Below are positions 26,703 through 34,288 of a DNA stretch of 64,000 nt, in pieces. The translations under genes and the position numbers were made by a program. The notes under the pieces are model-generated. The model did not search any database and was not told the DNA's origin. It saw nothing but the letters and a program-made list of their open reading frames with translations. Position 1 is the first letter of the stretch, and the number at the start of each line of letters is the position of its first letter. The DNA comes from Deltaproteobacteria bacterium (GTDB lineage Bacteria; Myxococcota_A; Polyangia; GCA-2747355), in contig JACKDQ010000001.1 of assembly GCA_020633415.1 (NCBI GenBank), forward strand, positions 434,001 through 498,000, written 5' to 3'.

Positions 26703-26792
26703 TGTGGATAGCCGGTTGTGGATTGGCGCTAAGCCGCAATGATCAAAAGCATGTTCGAGCACCACTAGATCTTGTGTTCAGGTTGTGGATAA
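26703..26792. promoter_or_regulatory. Cluster of DnaA-box-like 9-mers
   Basis: On the plus strand TGTGGATAA (26784-26792) is the exact reverse complement of the consensus DnaA box TTATNCACA. TGTGGATAG at 26703-26711 and TGTGGATTG at 26717-26725 are one- and two-mismatch relatives in the same orientation. Three such matches within 90 bases of AT-leaning DNA is unusual in a GC-rich window. No dnaA, dnaN, gidA or rpmH gene is near, so I do not call this an origin. Confidence 0.45.
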
Positions 26793-26897
26793 AACCTATA
26801 TCTGGTGTTATGGCTTGACTCCTCCAGTCGAAAAGACCATGCTGAAAATCGTTAGTTAACGAGCGCGGCTAAGGCCGCGGGCAACAAAAAGAAAAGC

Positions 26898-26944
26898 GGC
26901 CAGCGTCGGTGGCGAGCGGTAGCGCGCTCGCCGAGCAGCTGGCC
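26898..26944 (+). promoter_or_regulatory. Nested stem-loop in the leader of the ribbon-helix-helix gene
   Basis: An outer pair GGCCAGC (26898-26904) with GCTGGCC (26938-26944) encloses an inner pair GGCGAGCG (26911-26918) with CGCTCGCC (26925-26932) around a six-base loop. It is preceded by a smaller hairpin (CGCGGC/GCCGCG around TAAG, 26864-26879). The structure ends 37 bases before the gene's ATG and has no U-tract, so it is not an intrinsic terminator. It could be an operator for the DNA-binding product or an RNA regulator. Confidence 0.45.
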
Positions 26945-26981
26945 GAGGCGCGATAGCGCAGCAGAACAGGGAGGTCTGGAG

Positions 26982-27245
26982 ATGGCAAAAAAGCAAACCC
27001 GACGAAGCGTCTCGGTTCGCGGCACGACCTACGAGCGCGTGCGGCTTTACTGCGAGCGGATCGGCATCAGCATGAGCGAGTTTGTCGAGGCGCGCGTTGC
27101 TGAGTTCTTCGAGGCAGGGATCAAGGATCAAACCGCCGCCTTGCGCGTTGCGGCGCCGCCGGTGAGCAGGACCAACGGCAACGGCCAGCACGAGCCGCTG
27201 TCCGACAAAGAACTACACGACGCAGCGCGGTTTTTTACCTTCTAG
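26982..27245 (+). CDS. Small ribbon-helix-helix-like DNA-binding protein
   Basis: 87 residues, ribosome binding site GGGAGG nine bases upstream. The N-terminus (RRSVSVRGTTYERVRLYCER) followed by IGISMSEFVEARVAEFF reads as a beta strand plus two helices, the ribbon-helix-helix fold of MetJ/Arc/CopG regulators. The C-terminal half is disordered and ends LSDKELHDAARFFTF. Such proteins repress their own promoters as dimers, which fits the inverted repeats in the leader. No toxin gene follows; a strong intrinsic terminator lies 105 bases downstream, so it is a single-gene unit. The fold assignment is inferred from pattern. Confidence 0.6.
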   Translation: MAKKQTRRSVSVRGTTYERVRLYCERIGISMSEFVEARVAEFFEAGIKDQTAALRVAAPPVSRTNGNGQHEPLSDKELHDAARFFTF

Positions 27246-27350
27246 GCTGTGTCTTCGAGGATTGGGTCGTCGACGATTCTCTCCTCCTGGCAAACCGTCC
27301 ATGCCCGCCAGCTGAATGCGTGTTTGCCCAGATCGTCGCGACCTCGATTA

Positions 27351-27390
27351 GCGGGGCTACGCAAAAGTTGCGTAGCCCCGCAGTTTTTTT
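27351..27390 (+). terminator. Strong rho-independent terminator
   Basis: A perfect 14-bp stem (GCGGGGCTACGCAA at 27351-27364 and its complement at 27368-27381) around a three-base loop, followed by AG and seven T residues (27384-27390). This is the clearest intrinsic terminator of the window. It ends the ribbon-helix-helix transcript and insulates the pilin operon that starts 64 bases further on. Confidence 0.9.
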
Positions 27391-27453
27391 CGGCCCTGTT
27401 CGCTGATGCGGCGATTTGTCATAATGGTTTCGACCCTATTTTTGTTAGTCTAG

Positions 27454-28053
27454 ATGGCACGTTACGTGCACAACCCAAGGCTCATGTTGGCGACCTCAGC
27501 TCACCAGGAACCGCGATGTACCCAGGCCGGTTTGACGCTGGTCGAGCTGTTGGTGGTGGTAACGATTCTGGGGATTCTCGCGGCGGTAGCCGTGCCCGCC
27601 TTCACCGGTGATGACAACAAAGGGCGCTTCGATCGCTACGCGCGGATGGTCGTACAGGATTTGGTGCGCGCCAAAGTCGAGGCCGCTTCCTCTCGCGAGG
27701 ATCGCGCGGTGCAATTGTTCTCAACGGGCCGCGGCTATGCCGTCAGTGCGATGGTACCTGGCAGCGCCAACTTCAGTTTGCTTCGTCGCGTCGATACGCC
27801 CGAACAGGTCGTGTTCGCCGGCGTAGCCAAATGCGCAGCGACACCTGAAAACAACAGCTGTACCGCGGCGCTGGCGCAGCTGCCTGCCGACATTCGCATC
27901 AGCGGGACGGGGTCGGTTACCGTTTGCTTCGGTACCGCCTGCGATCAGACGTCAGCGACGGTCTTTGTCAAGACTGCCGATGGAAACTATCAGGGCCGAG
28001 CGGTGATCTACGGCACGACCGGCTTTGTAAAGCAGTATCAGGGGTGGCCATAG
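27454..28053 (+). CDS. fimT: Minor pseudopilin, FimT/GspH type
   Basis: 199 residues with a class III prepilin signal: a leader of about 26 residues, cleavage after Gly in CTQAG before LTLVELLVVVTILGILAAVA, with Glu at mature position 5. The ATG at 27484 (AAGG upstream) is an alternative start that shortens the leader. The C-terminal part (CFGTACDQTSATVFVKT) contains Cys pairs typical of FimT/FimU-like minor pilins. These prime assembly of the pilus together with PilV, PilW, PilX and PilY1. First gene of the pilin operon; the next gene's GTG overlaps its stop (TAGTG). Confidence 0.85.
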   Translation: MARYVHNPRLMLATSAHQEPRCTQAGLTLVELLVVVTILGILAAVAVPAFTGDDNKGRFDRYARMVVQDLVRAKVEAASSREDRAVQLFSTGRGYAVSAMVPGSANFSLLRRVDTPEQVVFAGVAKCAATPENNSCTAALAQLPADIRISGTGSVTVCFGTACDQTSATVFVKTADGNYQGRAVIYGTTGFVKQYQGWP

Positions 28054-28547
28054 TGAAGCGAGTAGCGAAGTCAGCGAGCGCGCAGGTCGTGGGTAACCGT
28101 AAAGCCATCGATGGTGGTTTTACGATGATCGAGCTGCTGGTCACGATGGTATTGATGACGATCGTGCTTACCGGTCTCGCCGCGCTACAGCTACAGACGA
28201 TTCGCCAAGTGACGGTCTCTCGGCGGGCCAACGAAGCGACGCGCCTCGCGCAAACGATGGTCGAGCGCTATCAGTCGATGAGCTTTGGCCAACTCTCGGC
28301 GCAGTCTGGCTCAACCTGGATCATCCCGAAGAACCCGGCCGATCAACCGATGCAAAACGTTGCTGTCGACGGCGTCAGCGGCGGACCGTACACCGTTCAG
28401 CAATTGGTCGAGGATATCGGCAGCGGTAGCCGTTTGATCATCACCGTGCGCGTCTCTTGGCTCGACGTCTCGCCGGGCGTTGCGGCCGATCCTGCTCAGA
28501 GTTATCAGACGCAATCGGTGATCATGACGACCCAGAGGACACCGTGA
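28053..28547 (+). CDS. pilV: Minor pilin PilV-like
   Basis: 164 residues from a GTG at 28053 whose first base is the last base of the preceding stop; GGGGTGG lies upstream. The leader is about 21 residues (MKRVAKSASAQVVGNRKAID then GG) and the mature N-terminus is FTMIELLVTMVLMTIVLTGL, a type IV pilin helix with Glu5. The rest (NEATRLAQTMVERYQSMSFG) fits PilV/GspI. Its stop TGA is overlapped by the GTG of pilW. The tight overlaps mean that the minor pilins are made in fixed proportion. Confidence 0.82.
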   Translation: MKRVAKSASAQVVGNRKAIDGGFTMIELLVTMVLMTIVLTGLAALQLQTIRQVTVSRRANEATRLAQTMVERYQSMSFGQLSAQSGSTWIIPKNPADQPMQNVAVDGVSGGPYTVQQLVEDIGSGSRLIITVRVSWLDVSPGVAADPAQSYQTQSVIMTTQRTP

Positions 28548-29794
28548 ACGTTCAGCGCCCAGTGCGCCGCCGTGCTCCTCAACACCTGCGGGATTTACAG
28601 GACCAGCGAGGGATTACGCTGATCGAGCTGATGGTCTCGCTGTTGCTGGCGGCGATGCTTTCGGCTGGCATCTTCTACATGATGTCGGGGCAGACGCGGA
28701 CCTATAACACCCAAATGAAATCTCTGACCACCCAGGAGAACCTCTGGGGGGCGATGGAGTATCTGCAACGGCAGGTGCGCATGGCGGGCTACGGCTTCGG
28801 CGGTTGCCAAACCGCGCCCTCCGCGGTTGGCGCGAGCGCGACGCTGCGCGGCGGTAACAACGAGACGTCGACTTCCGGATACTCGCCTTTGGTTGGTCTG
28901 CGGATCTACAACGCTTGCAGCATCTACGCCGCCGACCCGCAAAACGATTACTCGGCGACCGGTGCTGGCAATCCCAATGCCGCCGGCGCCTGTGGCGCGG
29001 GCTTCGATGCACCTGATTCGTTTACGATCACAGCGGCCAACCCCAACACGCCGGCGCAGGGGTCGCTGGCGGCGATGCGTTTGACCAAAGCGATGATCGC
29101 CAACACCGATGAGATCGAGGTTGGTGCGGCGGCCAACTTCACTGCCTGCAGCGATCTCGTCGTGGTCTGGGAGCCTGGTAGCGCCAAGGAGTGTTCGCTG
29201 TTCATGGTTACCGGGATCAGCCCTTTGAGTGGCGCGGCCGGGCTCCAGCACAATACAGCCGGATGTAGTGGCTCGCCGTGGACCGGTAGCGCTGCCGACT
29301 ATAACGATCCACCGTTGCCGGCGGGGGGCTACGTCAAAGGTTCGCTGGCGGTGCGCTTGAGCAACGCTCGGCCGCGGCATTTTGCCGTGGACAACACGAC
29401 CGACCCGCCGCGATTGGTCACCTGGACCAGCGACAACAAGGTTCCCAACAAGGCACCGATCAACGATCTCGAGGTCATTGCTGACGGCATTGAAGACCTG
29501 CAAATCGCCTGGGCGTGCGATGTCAACCGGGACGGTCGGTTTAGCGAAGGGCCAGACCTTGCGAATGATGAGTGGGCTAACAACAACCCAGGTGGAGCAG
29601 ATACACTGCCCGCTTGCGGGGGCCAACCGATCGGTGTGGTGCGAATTACCCTGGTCGGCCGCAACGAGGGTGGCGCCGACATCTTGAACAAGACCGGTCG
29701 ACGGCCCGCGGCGGAGGATCGGCCGATGGGAACGATCGACAGTCGCCTGCGCTCGGTATTGACCGCCACGGTGCGACCACGCAATCTTCGCTAG
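28544..29794 (+). CDS. pilW: Minor pilin PilW-like
   Basis: 416 residues from a GTG at 28544 overlapping the pilV stop (GTGA). Prepilin leader ends QDQRG before ITLIELMVSLLLAAMLSAGI, with Glu5 present. The extracellular part contains a PilW-like core (NLWGAMEYLQRQVRMAGYGF) and Cys-containing loops; the C-terminal NDLEVIADGIEDLQIAWACD is characteristic of PilW. PilW is one of the larger minor pilins and links PilX/PilY1 to the tip. Length is in the upper range of the family. Confidence 0.85.
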   Translation: MNVQRPVRRRAPQHLRDLQDQRGITLIELMVSLLLAAMLSAGIFYMMSGQTRTYNTQMKSLTTQENLWGAMEYLQRQVRMAGYGFGGCQTAPSAVGASATLRGGNNETSTSGYSPLVGLRIYNACSIYAADPQNDYSATGAGNPNAAGACGAGFDAPDSFTITAANPNTPAQGSLAAMRLTKAMIANTDEIEVGAAANFTACSDLVVVWEPGSAKECSLFMVTGISPLSGAAGLQHNTAGCSGSPWTGSAADYNDPPLPAGGYVKGSLAVRLSNARPRHFAVDNTTDPPRLVTWTSDNKVPNKAPINDLEVIADGIEDLQIAWACDVNRDGRFSEGPDLANDEWANNNPGGADTLPACGGQPIGVVRITLVGRNEGGADILNKTGRRPAAEDRPMGTIDSRLRSVLTATVRPRNLR

Positions 29795-29805
29795 ACCGAA
29801 GGCAA

Positions 29806-30507
29806 ATGATGAGTAGCCCGCAGACCCCGACAACGCTTTACCGTCACCCGCTAGACCAGCGCGGCTCGGTGCTGCTGATGGCGTTGTTGGTCACGCTGAT
29901 CATCCTGGGAATCGGCCTGACGGCGATGTGGCTATCGTCCTCGGGCACCCAGGTGGCGGGAAACATCACCCGCAAACAAGAAGCGCTCTACGCGGCGGAG
30001 ACGGGCATCGCCCGTGCGCGCGCGGTGCTCTCCAGCAATGGCGATTGGACGGCGTTGCTAGGCAGCGCGGGTGGGGCGGGCTGCACGCCGGCGGCGACCA
30101 AGGACAGCACCCGGCACGGCAACGTGCTCTGCGACAGCGCTGTGGGAAACATCCCGCTACAAGACGTTCGCGTGATCGAAGCCGGATCGGCGACAGCGGG
30201 TGTGACCAACCTGGCCAACGTGCGCTACACCGTTTGGATTCGCAACGACCCGCAGGAGATCAATCTTGGCGATGCCGGAGGCTTTGCGCCCGACGGTGGC
30301 GGTGCGCTGGCCGGTCCGTACACCGATCTCGATCAACGCGTGATCGTTCGTGCAGAGGGTGTGGCTCGCGATGGGCTAAGCATCGTCGTGCTTGAGGCGG
30401 TGATCAGTCGCGCCCCGGGGACGGGCGTGACGACGGTGACCAACATCCAGTCCGGCGTCGATCAGTTCGGCTCGGGCGGCGCGACGGTCAGCGGGCAAAA
30501 CCTCTAG
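29806..30507 (+). CDS. pilX: Minor pilin PilX-like
   Basis: 233 residues from the ATG at 29806 with GAAGG just upstream; the next codon is also ATG. The leader ends LDQRG before SVLLMALLVTLIILGIGLTA, and the mature helix continues with the PilX_N signature TRKQEALYAAETGIARARA. It lacks Glu at position 5, as is usual for PilX-like and GspK-like pilins. Twelve bases separate it from pilW. It ends the operon of four minor pilins; no major pilin or pilus motor gene is in the window. Confidence 0.85.
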   Translation: MMSSPQTPTTLYRHPLDQRGSVLLMALLVTLIILGIGLTAMWLSSSGTQVAGNITRKQEALYAAETGIARARAVLSSNGDWTALLGSAGGAGCTPAATKDSTRHGNVLCDSAVGNIPLQDVRVIEAGSATAGVTNLANVRYTVWIRNDPQEINLGDAGGFAPDGGGALAGPYTDLDQRVIVRAEGVARDGLSIVVLEAVISRAPGTGVTTVTNIQSGVDQFGSGGATVSGQNL

Positions 30508-30554
30508 CGCCATCGGCGGCTCGTGCTCGCTGGCGAGGAGGCTAGTGCTCGATG

Positions 30555-31058
30555 CTAGGGGACGGTAAATTGCCCCCCCGGTCGGCCCGGGTCGCAGCCC
30601 CATTGATGGCCGTTTGGCCAGAGGCCGACCAAGCTGCAGGCATCGCCCGATTTCAGGCCGGCTTGGCTCAGATCAAAGCTGAGGCTGGCTTGTCCATTGC
30701 CCGGCTGCATATCGACGCGGCCGATCTCGAGGCCACTCTTCCTGAAACCCTTTGCGCGTTGCCAGGCTAGGTCGATGTCGTAGCCGGGGATGCCCTTGAA
30801 CACGAAAAAGCGCACGCCTTTTCCCGAGAGGATCGCATGGTAGCTGCCGTTGCGCACCTCTTGGCCCACGCCGCCGTACTGCCAGATGATGTTGAGCGTG
30901 CAGCGGCCGCGATCGACCGTTGGCTTGCCGTTGATGCGAAAGCGGGCTACCTGCTGCGCCAGCGCCGGTCGAGCTGCGCAGAGGCTCAGGTGTAGCAGCA
31001 TGCTCAAACAAAATATCGTGGGTTTGCGCGGCAAAAACATGACAGTTTGCTGAAGCAA
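30555..31058 (-). CDS. Exported single-domain relative of the 22-24 kb helix-hairpin-helix proteins
   Basis: 167 residues with signal peptide (CLSMLLHLSLCAARPALA). The mature protein aligns to the unrecognised N-terminal domain of the proteins at 22351-24389: ARFRINGKPTVDRGRCTLNI matches FRVVDSAKPIAGGARVKLRY, GRVDMQPGNGQASLSF matches GVVEMLGRGRLEIDV, and LKSGDACSLVGLWPNGHQWG matches LQPGDTLWISGCWLKSGHIWG. There is no helix-hairpin-helix tail. It is convergent with pilX. The alignment was made by eye, so homology is likely but not proven. An alternative start at the second Met (31040) is possible. Confidence 0.65.
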   Translation of the reverse strand: MLQQTVMFLPRKPTIFCLSMLLHLSLCAARPALAQQVARFRINGKPTVDRGRCTLNIIWQYGGVGQEVRNGSYHAILSGKGVRFFVFKGIPGYDIDLAWQRAKGFRKSGLEIGRVDMQPGNGQASLSFDLSQAGLKSGDACSLVGLWPNGHQWGCDPGRPGGQFTVP

Positions 31059-31227
31059 TCAGTAGACCAATTTAGAGCGTGCTGAACATTGTTGAATTTG
31101 CACGCCTAATGTTGCGCGCGCGCCGTGGGCCCACGCTCCAAAAGTCGACGACTAGCCAGCGCGCCATCCACCGAGATGCCCCGTTTTGCGCAATCGGCTA
31201 TGCTGCGCACACGGGAGGCACGAGCTC

Positions 31228-31866
31228 ATGTTACGCATTCGCACCCTTGGCGTCGTCTGTCTGTTGGTCAGCGCGCCGCTCTTTGCCGCTGCCGAGCGGG
31301 GCAAGCAGCGCCAGCCGCAGCAGTTCCTACTCGCTGGTGCCTTCGGTTTCGCCGGCAACAGTTCTGCTTCCGGTGGGGGCAACAAGAGCGAGGCTGACCT
31401 GGCGAGCGGTCTGGGCTTCTACTTGGGCAATTTGGGACGCGTCAATCGCAACCTGGCCCTTGGTGGCACCGTTGGTATGACCAGCTGGCGCGCTGACAGT
31501 TTGCCCGTCGACCGCTCCTACATGATCGATTTCGACTTTCTGATGCGCGTGCGTTTTCCGATCCTCCCGCTAAACGACAAGCACGACGCACTGGTTGCTT
31601 ACGTCGGCATGCGCACCGGGTTCACGCTCAGCATTCTGGCGGTCAAAGATGCGGCGCCGCTGGAGGCCAACATCGGTTTCGGTTTCAACCTCAGCCCGGT
31701 GGGTGGTTTGAACTACAACTTCGTCGACACGATGGGGATATTTCTCGAGATGGGCTATGGCCTGCACATGGCCTGGCACCAGCTGCGTAGCGCCGGCAGC
31801 GAGTACACCGGTCGGATCGCCAACGGAGAGTTCGCGCTCAACTTCGGTTTGAATTTCCTCTACTAG
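31228..31866 (+). CDS. Outer-membrane beta-barrel protein, hypothetical
   Basis: 212 residues from the ATG at 31228, preceded by GGGAGG; the frame extends 42 bases upstream without support. Signal peptide (RTLGVVCLLVSAPLFAAAER), then strand-like stretches (LASGLGFYLGNLGRVNRNLA, FGFNLSPVGGLNYNFVDT) to a C-terminal FALNFGLNFLY with a terminal Tyr, as in outer-membrane barrels recognised by BamA. The family is not identified. It lies upstream of the 50-bp direct repeats. Confidence 0.7.
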   Translation: MLRIRTLGVVCLLVSAPLFAAAERGKQRQPQQFLLAGAFGFAGNSSASGGGNKSEADLASGLGFYLGNLGRVNRNLALGGTVGMTSWRADSLPVDRSYMIDFDFLMRVRFPILPLNDKHDALVAYVGMRTGFTLSILAVKDAAPLEANIGFGFNLSPVGGLNYNFVDTMGIFLEMGYGLHMAWHQLRSAGSEYTGRIANGEFALNFGLNFLY

Positions 31867-31913
31867 CACGTCCTTTGAAACGCCACACACGGAGCTTGCA
31901 TGGTGCGGCGGTC

Positions 31914-32141
31914 GGGGAGGCGACCGCGAGGCACGCGCTTGGGACGTTCGCTTCGCCCCGGCGGACCGGAGGTCCGGCGGGCCATGCTCACTCTGGACTG
32001 CGGGCGACAGCGCTGCGCGCTGCTGCCCTGGTACAGCCCTGCGCGAGCGACCTCGTGGTCGCTGAGCGAAAGAGGTAAGCGGATGAGCTCGGGGGAGGCG
32101 ACCGCGAGGCACGCGCTTGGGACGTTCGCTTCGCCCCGGCG
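31914..32141. repeat. 50-bp direct repeat pair in intergenic DNA
   Basis: Two identical 50-base copies at 31914-31963 and 32092-32141 (each begins GGGGAGGCGACCGCGAGG and ends in CTTCGCCCCGGCG) separated by 128 bases. An inverted repeat CGGACC/GGTCCG around GGA (31962-31976) follows the first copy. No open reading frame of quality covers the interval; it lies between an outer-membrane protein gene and the 3' end of thrC. The repeat looks like a dispersed non-coding element of the genome, perhaps derived from coding sequence elsewhere. Confidence 0.85.
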
Positions 32142-32150
32142 AGAGCGCGC

Positions 32151-33425
32151 CTAGCCGAGGGCGCCGTGGATCGCGGTGAGTTCGGCGGGTAAGACGCGCG
32201 GCGTATTGTGTAGCGGGCCACCGTCGTGACTGTGATAGTCGATCGCTGCCTGCGAAAATTTGGCGCCGTGGGCGGTGGCGATCACGACGATCTCTTGGTC
32301 TTTGCCGATCACGCCGTCTTTGACTAACTGCCGCGCGCCGGCGAGGGCCACGCCTGAGTTGGGACAGATGTGGACGCCAGCGGCATCGCAGCTCGCTTTG
32401 GCGTCGAGCGCCGCCTGGTCGTCGACCACGCCGACTACGCCGTCGAATCCCTGCACGACCTTGCGCGCTTTGTCGTAGGAAACGGGGTCGCCGATGCGAA
32501 TTGCCGACGCGACCGTTGGCTGGGCGACCACCGCTTGGCGCTGGGCAAAGTCGTTCTTGTAAGCGCGGTAGAACGGGTCGGCTGCGGCGACCTGGATGCC
32601 AGCCAAGCGCGGCAAACGATCGATCAACCCAAGGGCATGGAGTTCGCGCAAGCCCTTGCCGAGCGCCGAAATGTTACCGGCGTTACCGACCGGGATCACG
32701 AACCAGTCGGGAACCTTCCAGCCGCGCTGATGAACGGCCTCGATGCCGATCGCTTTTTGCCCTTCGATGCGAAACGGGTTCATCGAATTGAGCAGATAGA
32801 TCTCGCCGCTTTCGGTTAGCTGCTTAACGAGCCGCATGCAGCCGTCGAAATCGGTCTGCAAAGCGAGCACACGTGCGCCGTAAGAGATCGGTTGGGCGAG
32901 CTGCTCGAGCGAGACCTTTTCATGCGGCAATAATACGACGCCAGGCACGTCAGCGCTGGCGGCGTAGGCAGCCATCGCGGCCGAAGTGTCGCCGGTCGAG
33001 GCGCAGGCGACTCGGCGCGCTTTGACGTGTTTTGCCCACGACACGCCGGCCGTCATGCCGCGGTCTTTGAAACTAAGGGTCGGGTTTTCGCCCTCGTGTT
33101 TGATCTGGGCGCGCTTGCAGCCGACGAAGGCGTCGATCGCCGGGCGCGAATACAGTCCGGTGCTGCCCTCGTTGAGCGTGACGATCGACGCCGCGGGCAG
33201 GTCGGGCAAGATCATTTCGTGATAGCGCCAGACACCCGAGCCAAAAGCACTGGCGCGTTGGTCGAAGCGCTGTTTGAGGTCGCCGAAGCGCTGCTTGAGC
33301 GCGTCTAGATCGTGCTCGACCGCTAGTAGATCACCGCAACTTTGGCAGGCAAAGCGCGCAGTGGTCACCTCGTGTTGTGTACCGCAGGCGATACACCGCA
33401 AGGACGAGATCGGGGATGTTGTCAT
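32151..33425 (-). CDS. thrC: Threonine synthase
   Basis: 424 residues. Catalyses the PLP-dependent conversion of O-phosphohomoserine to threonine. N-terminal zinc-ribbon with two CxxC pairs (CIACG, CQSCG), then the fold-type II PLP enzyme. The Schiff-base lysine is K120 in LSFKDRGM; GNAGNISALGKG is the phosphate-binding loop and ICPNSGVALAG the C-terminal cofactor loop. The ribbon and length place it in the short class of the enzyme common in archaea and deltaproteobacteria. No homoserine kinase or dehydrogenase gene is adjacent. The 3' end lies ten bases from the second 50-bp repeat. Confidence 0.92.
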   Translation of the reverse strand: MTTSPISSLRCIACGTQHEVTTARFACQSCGDLLAVEHDLDALKQRFGDLKQRFDQRASAFGSGVWRYHEMILPDLPAASIVTLNEGSTGLYSRPAIDAFVGCKRAQIKHEGENPTLSFKDRGMTAGVSWAKHVKARRVACASTGDTSAAMAAYAASADVPGVVLLPHEKVSLEQLAQPISYGARVLALQTDFDGCMRLVKQLTESGEIYLLNSMNPFRIEGQKAIGIEAVHQRGWKVPDWFVIPVGNAGNISALGKGLRELHALGLIDRLPRLAGIQVAAADPFYRAYKNDFAQRQAVVAQPTVASAIRIGDPVSYDKARKVVQGFDGVVGVVDDQAALDAKASCDAAGVHICPNSGVALAGARQLVKDGVIGKDQEIVVIATAHGAKFSQAAIDYHSHDGGPLHNTPRVLPAELTAIHGALG

Positions 33426-33562
33426 CGTCCCAGTGTAGCGTAGATCGCCCCTGACACGCCAAAGGCTGTCTGTTTGACTGCCTGGTCAAATCGCTCAGCA
33501 CAGCAGAATTGGGCGCCTTTGACCGCGGACGGTCGCTGACGGTGACGGCGCCAGTCCGGCGG

Positions 33563-34114
33563 CTAAAACTGACTGAGCGTCATCGCTGCGCCGAGGGTGG
33601 CGTGTCCATCCGGATCGATCGCCAGCAGAGGTGCGATGCGTAGCGTTGGTCCGCGCTCGCGCGGCGTTGCTGCTCTCGACGATGATCGCCGTTCGCTCAA
33701 TGCTTGGTGCGGCTGTCGCGGACGCGTGTTGGCGTAAATCGTCAGCCCGAGATCGAGTGCACCGACGACGACCGCGGTCACGCCAACGGCGGTGAGGATC
33801 GGCATCGGGTTAGGCGGTGCTTGAGGGCGCTTGAGCGCCAAGGCGAAGCTGCCCACCGCGATGTTGACGGTGCCGATCAGGTAGCCGCTGGTCAGCGCCA
33901 ACCAGTGGGGCCGGCGTCCTTTTAGTAGACCGTCGTTGGCGTTGTACGCGCCGATAATCAACCCGCCGAGCACCAACGGTGGACCGCCGAGCATCGCGGC
34001 GACGCGCATTTGGTCGCGGACAAACGGGTATTCAAGGTTGAGGGTGAAGGCAGCGTGGGCGCCGGTCGGCGTCCAGCTGAGCAACAAGGCGACGGTTGCG
34101 AGGCGTAAGCGCAT
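33563..34114 (-). CDS. Small membrane protein with signal peptide, hypothetical
   Basis: 183 residues. Signal peptide (LATVALLLSWTPTGAHAAF) followed by three hydrophobic segments (VAAMLGGPPLVLGGLIIGAY, LTSGYLIGTVNIAVGSFALA, ILTAVGVTAVVVGALDLGLT), so it is an inner- or outer-membrane protein with a soluble C-terminal tail rich in Arg/Ser. Not a family I recognise. It is divergent from the secreted protein gene at 34289. Confidence 0.65.
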   Translation of the reverse strand: MRLRLATVALLLSWTPTGAHAAFTLNLEYPFVRDQMRVAAMLGGPPLVLGGLIIGAYNANDGLLKGRRPHWLALTSGYLIGTVNIAVGSFALALKRPQAPPNPMPILTAVGVTAVVVGALDLGLTIYANTRPRQPHQALSERRSSSRAATPRERGPTLRIAPLLAIDPDGHATLGAAMTLSQF

Positions 34115-34288
34115 GGGTAGGCGCTACTTTAGCACTGCGGGGTTGTTGGCGGAAAACGCTGCGGATGGGGTGCTGGCCACCGTCTGACTTTCAGATACTA
34201 GACACCGAAGCTAATAGGTTTGTGATCAATGGGTTATCGCGCGATTGGCTGGCACGGCGCTTGTAGGTGTCGGAAACAGGAGGCCACT

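Larger units (their letters stand above)
26640..26981. other. Divergent intergenic region with DnaA-box-like sites and a structured leader
   Basis: This 342-base stretch holds three signals described separately: a group of DnaA-box-like sequences (26703-26792), a probable sigma-70 promoter with TTGACT at 26815-26820 and CATGCT 17 bases later, and two stem-loops (26864-26879; 26898-26944) in the leader of the ribbon-helix-helix gene. It is more AT-rich at 26690-26860 than almost anything else in the window. Confidence 0.6.

Noticed and set aside
26690..26860. Chromosomal origin of replication
   Set aside because: DnaA-box-like sites are present, but dnaA, dnaN, gyrB, rpmH and gidA are all missing from the neighbourhood, and only one box is perfect.
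28595..29833. 412-codon minus-strand frame over pilW
   Set aside because: pilW has a prepilin signal and overlapping starts; the antisense product is Arg/His/Gly-rich and without features.
31875..32154. Small plus-strand genes across the 50-bp repeats
   Set aside because: Two overlapping frames only share the repeat-encoded string; no ribosome binding site and no conserved feature.
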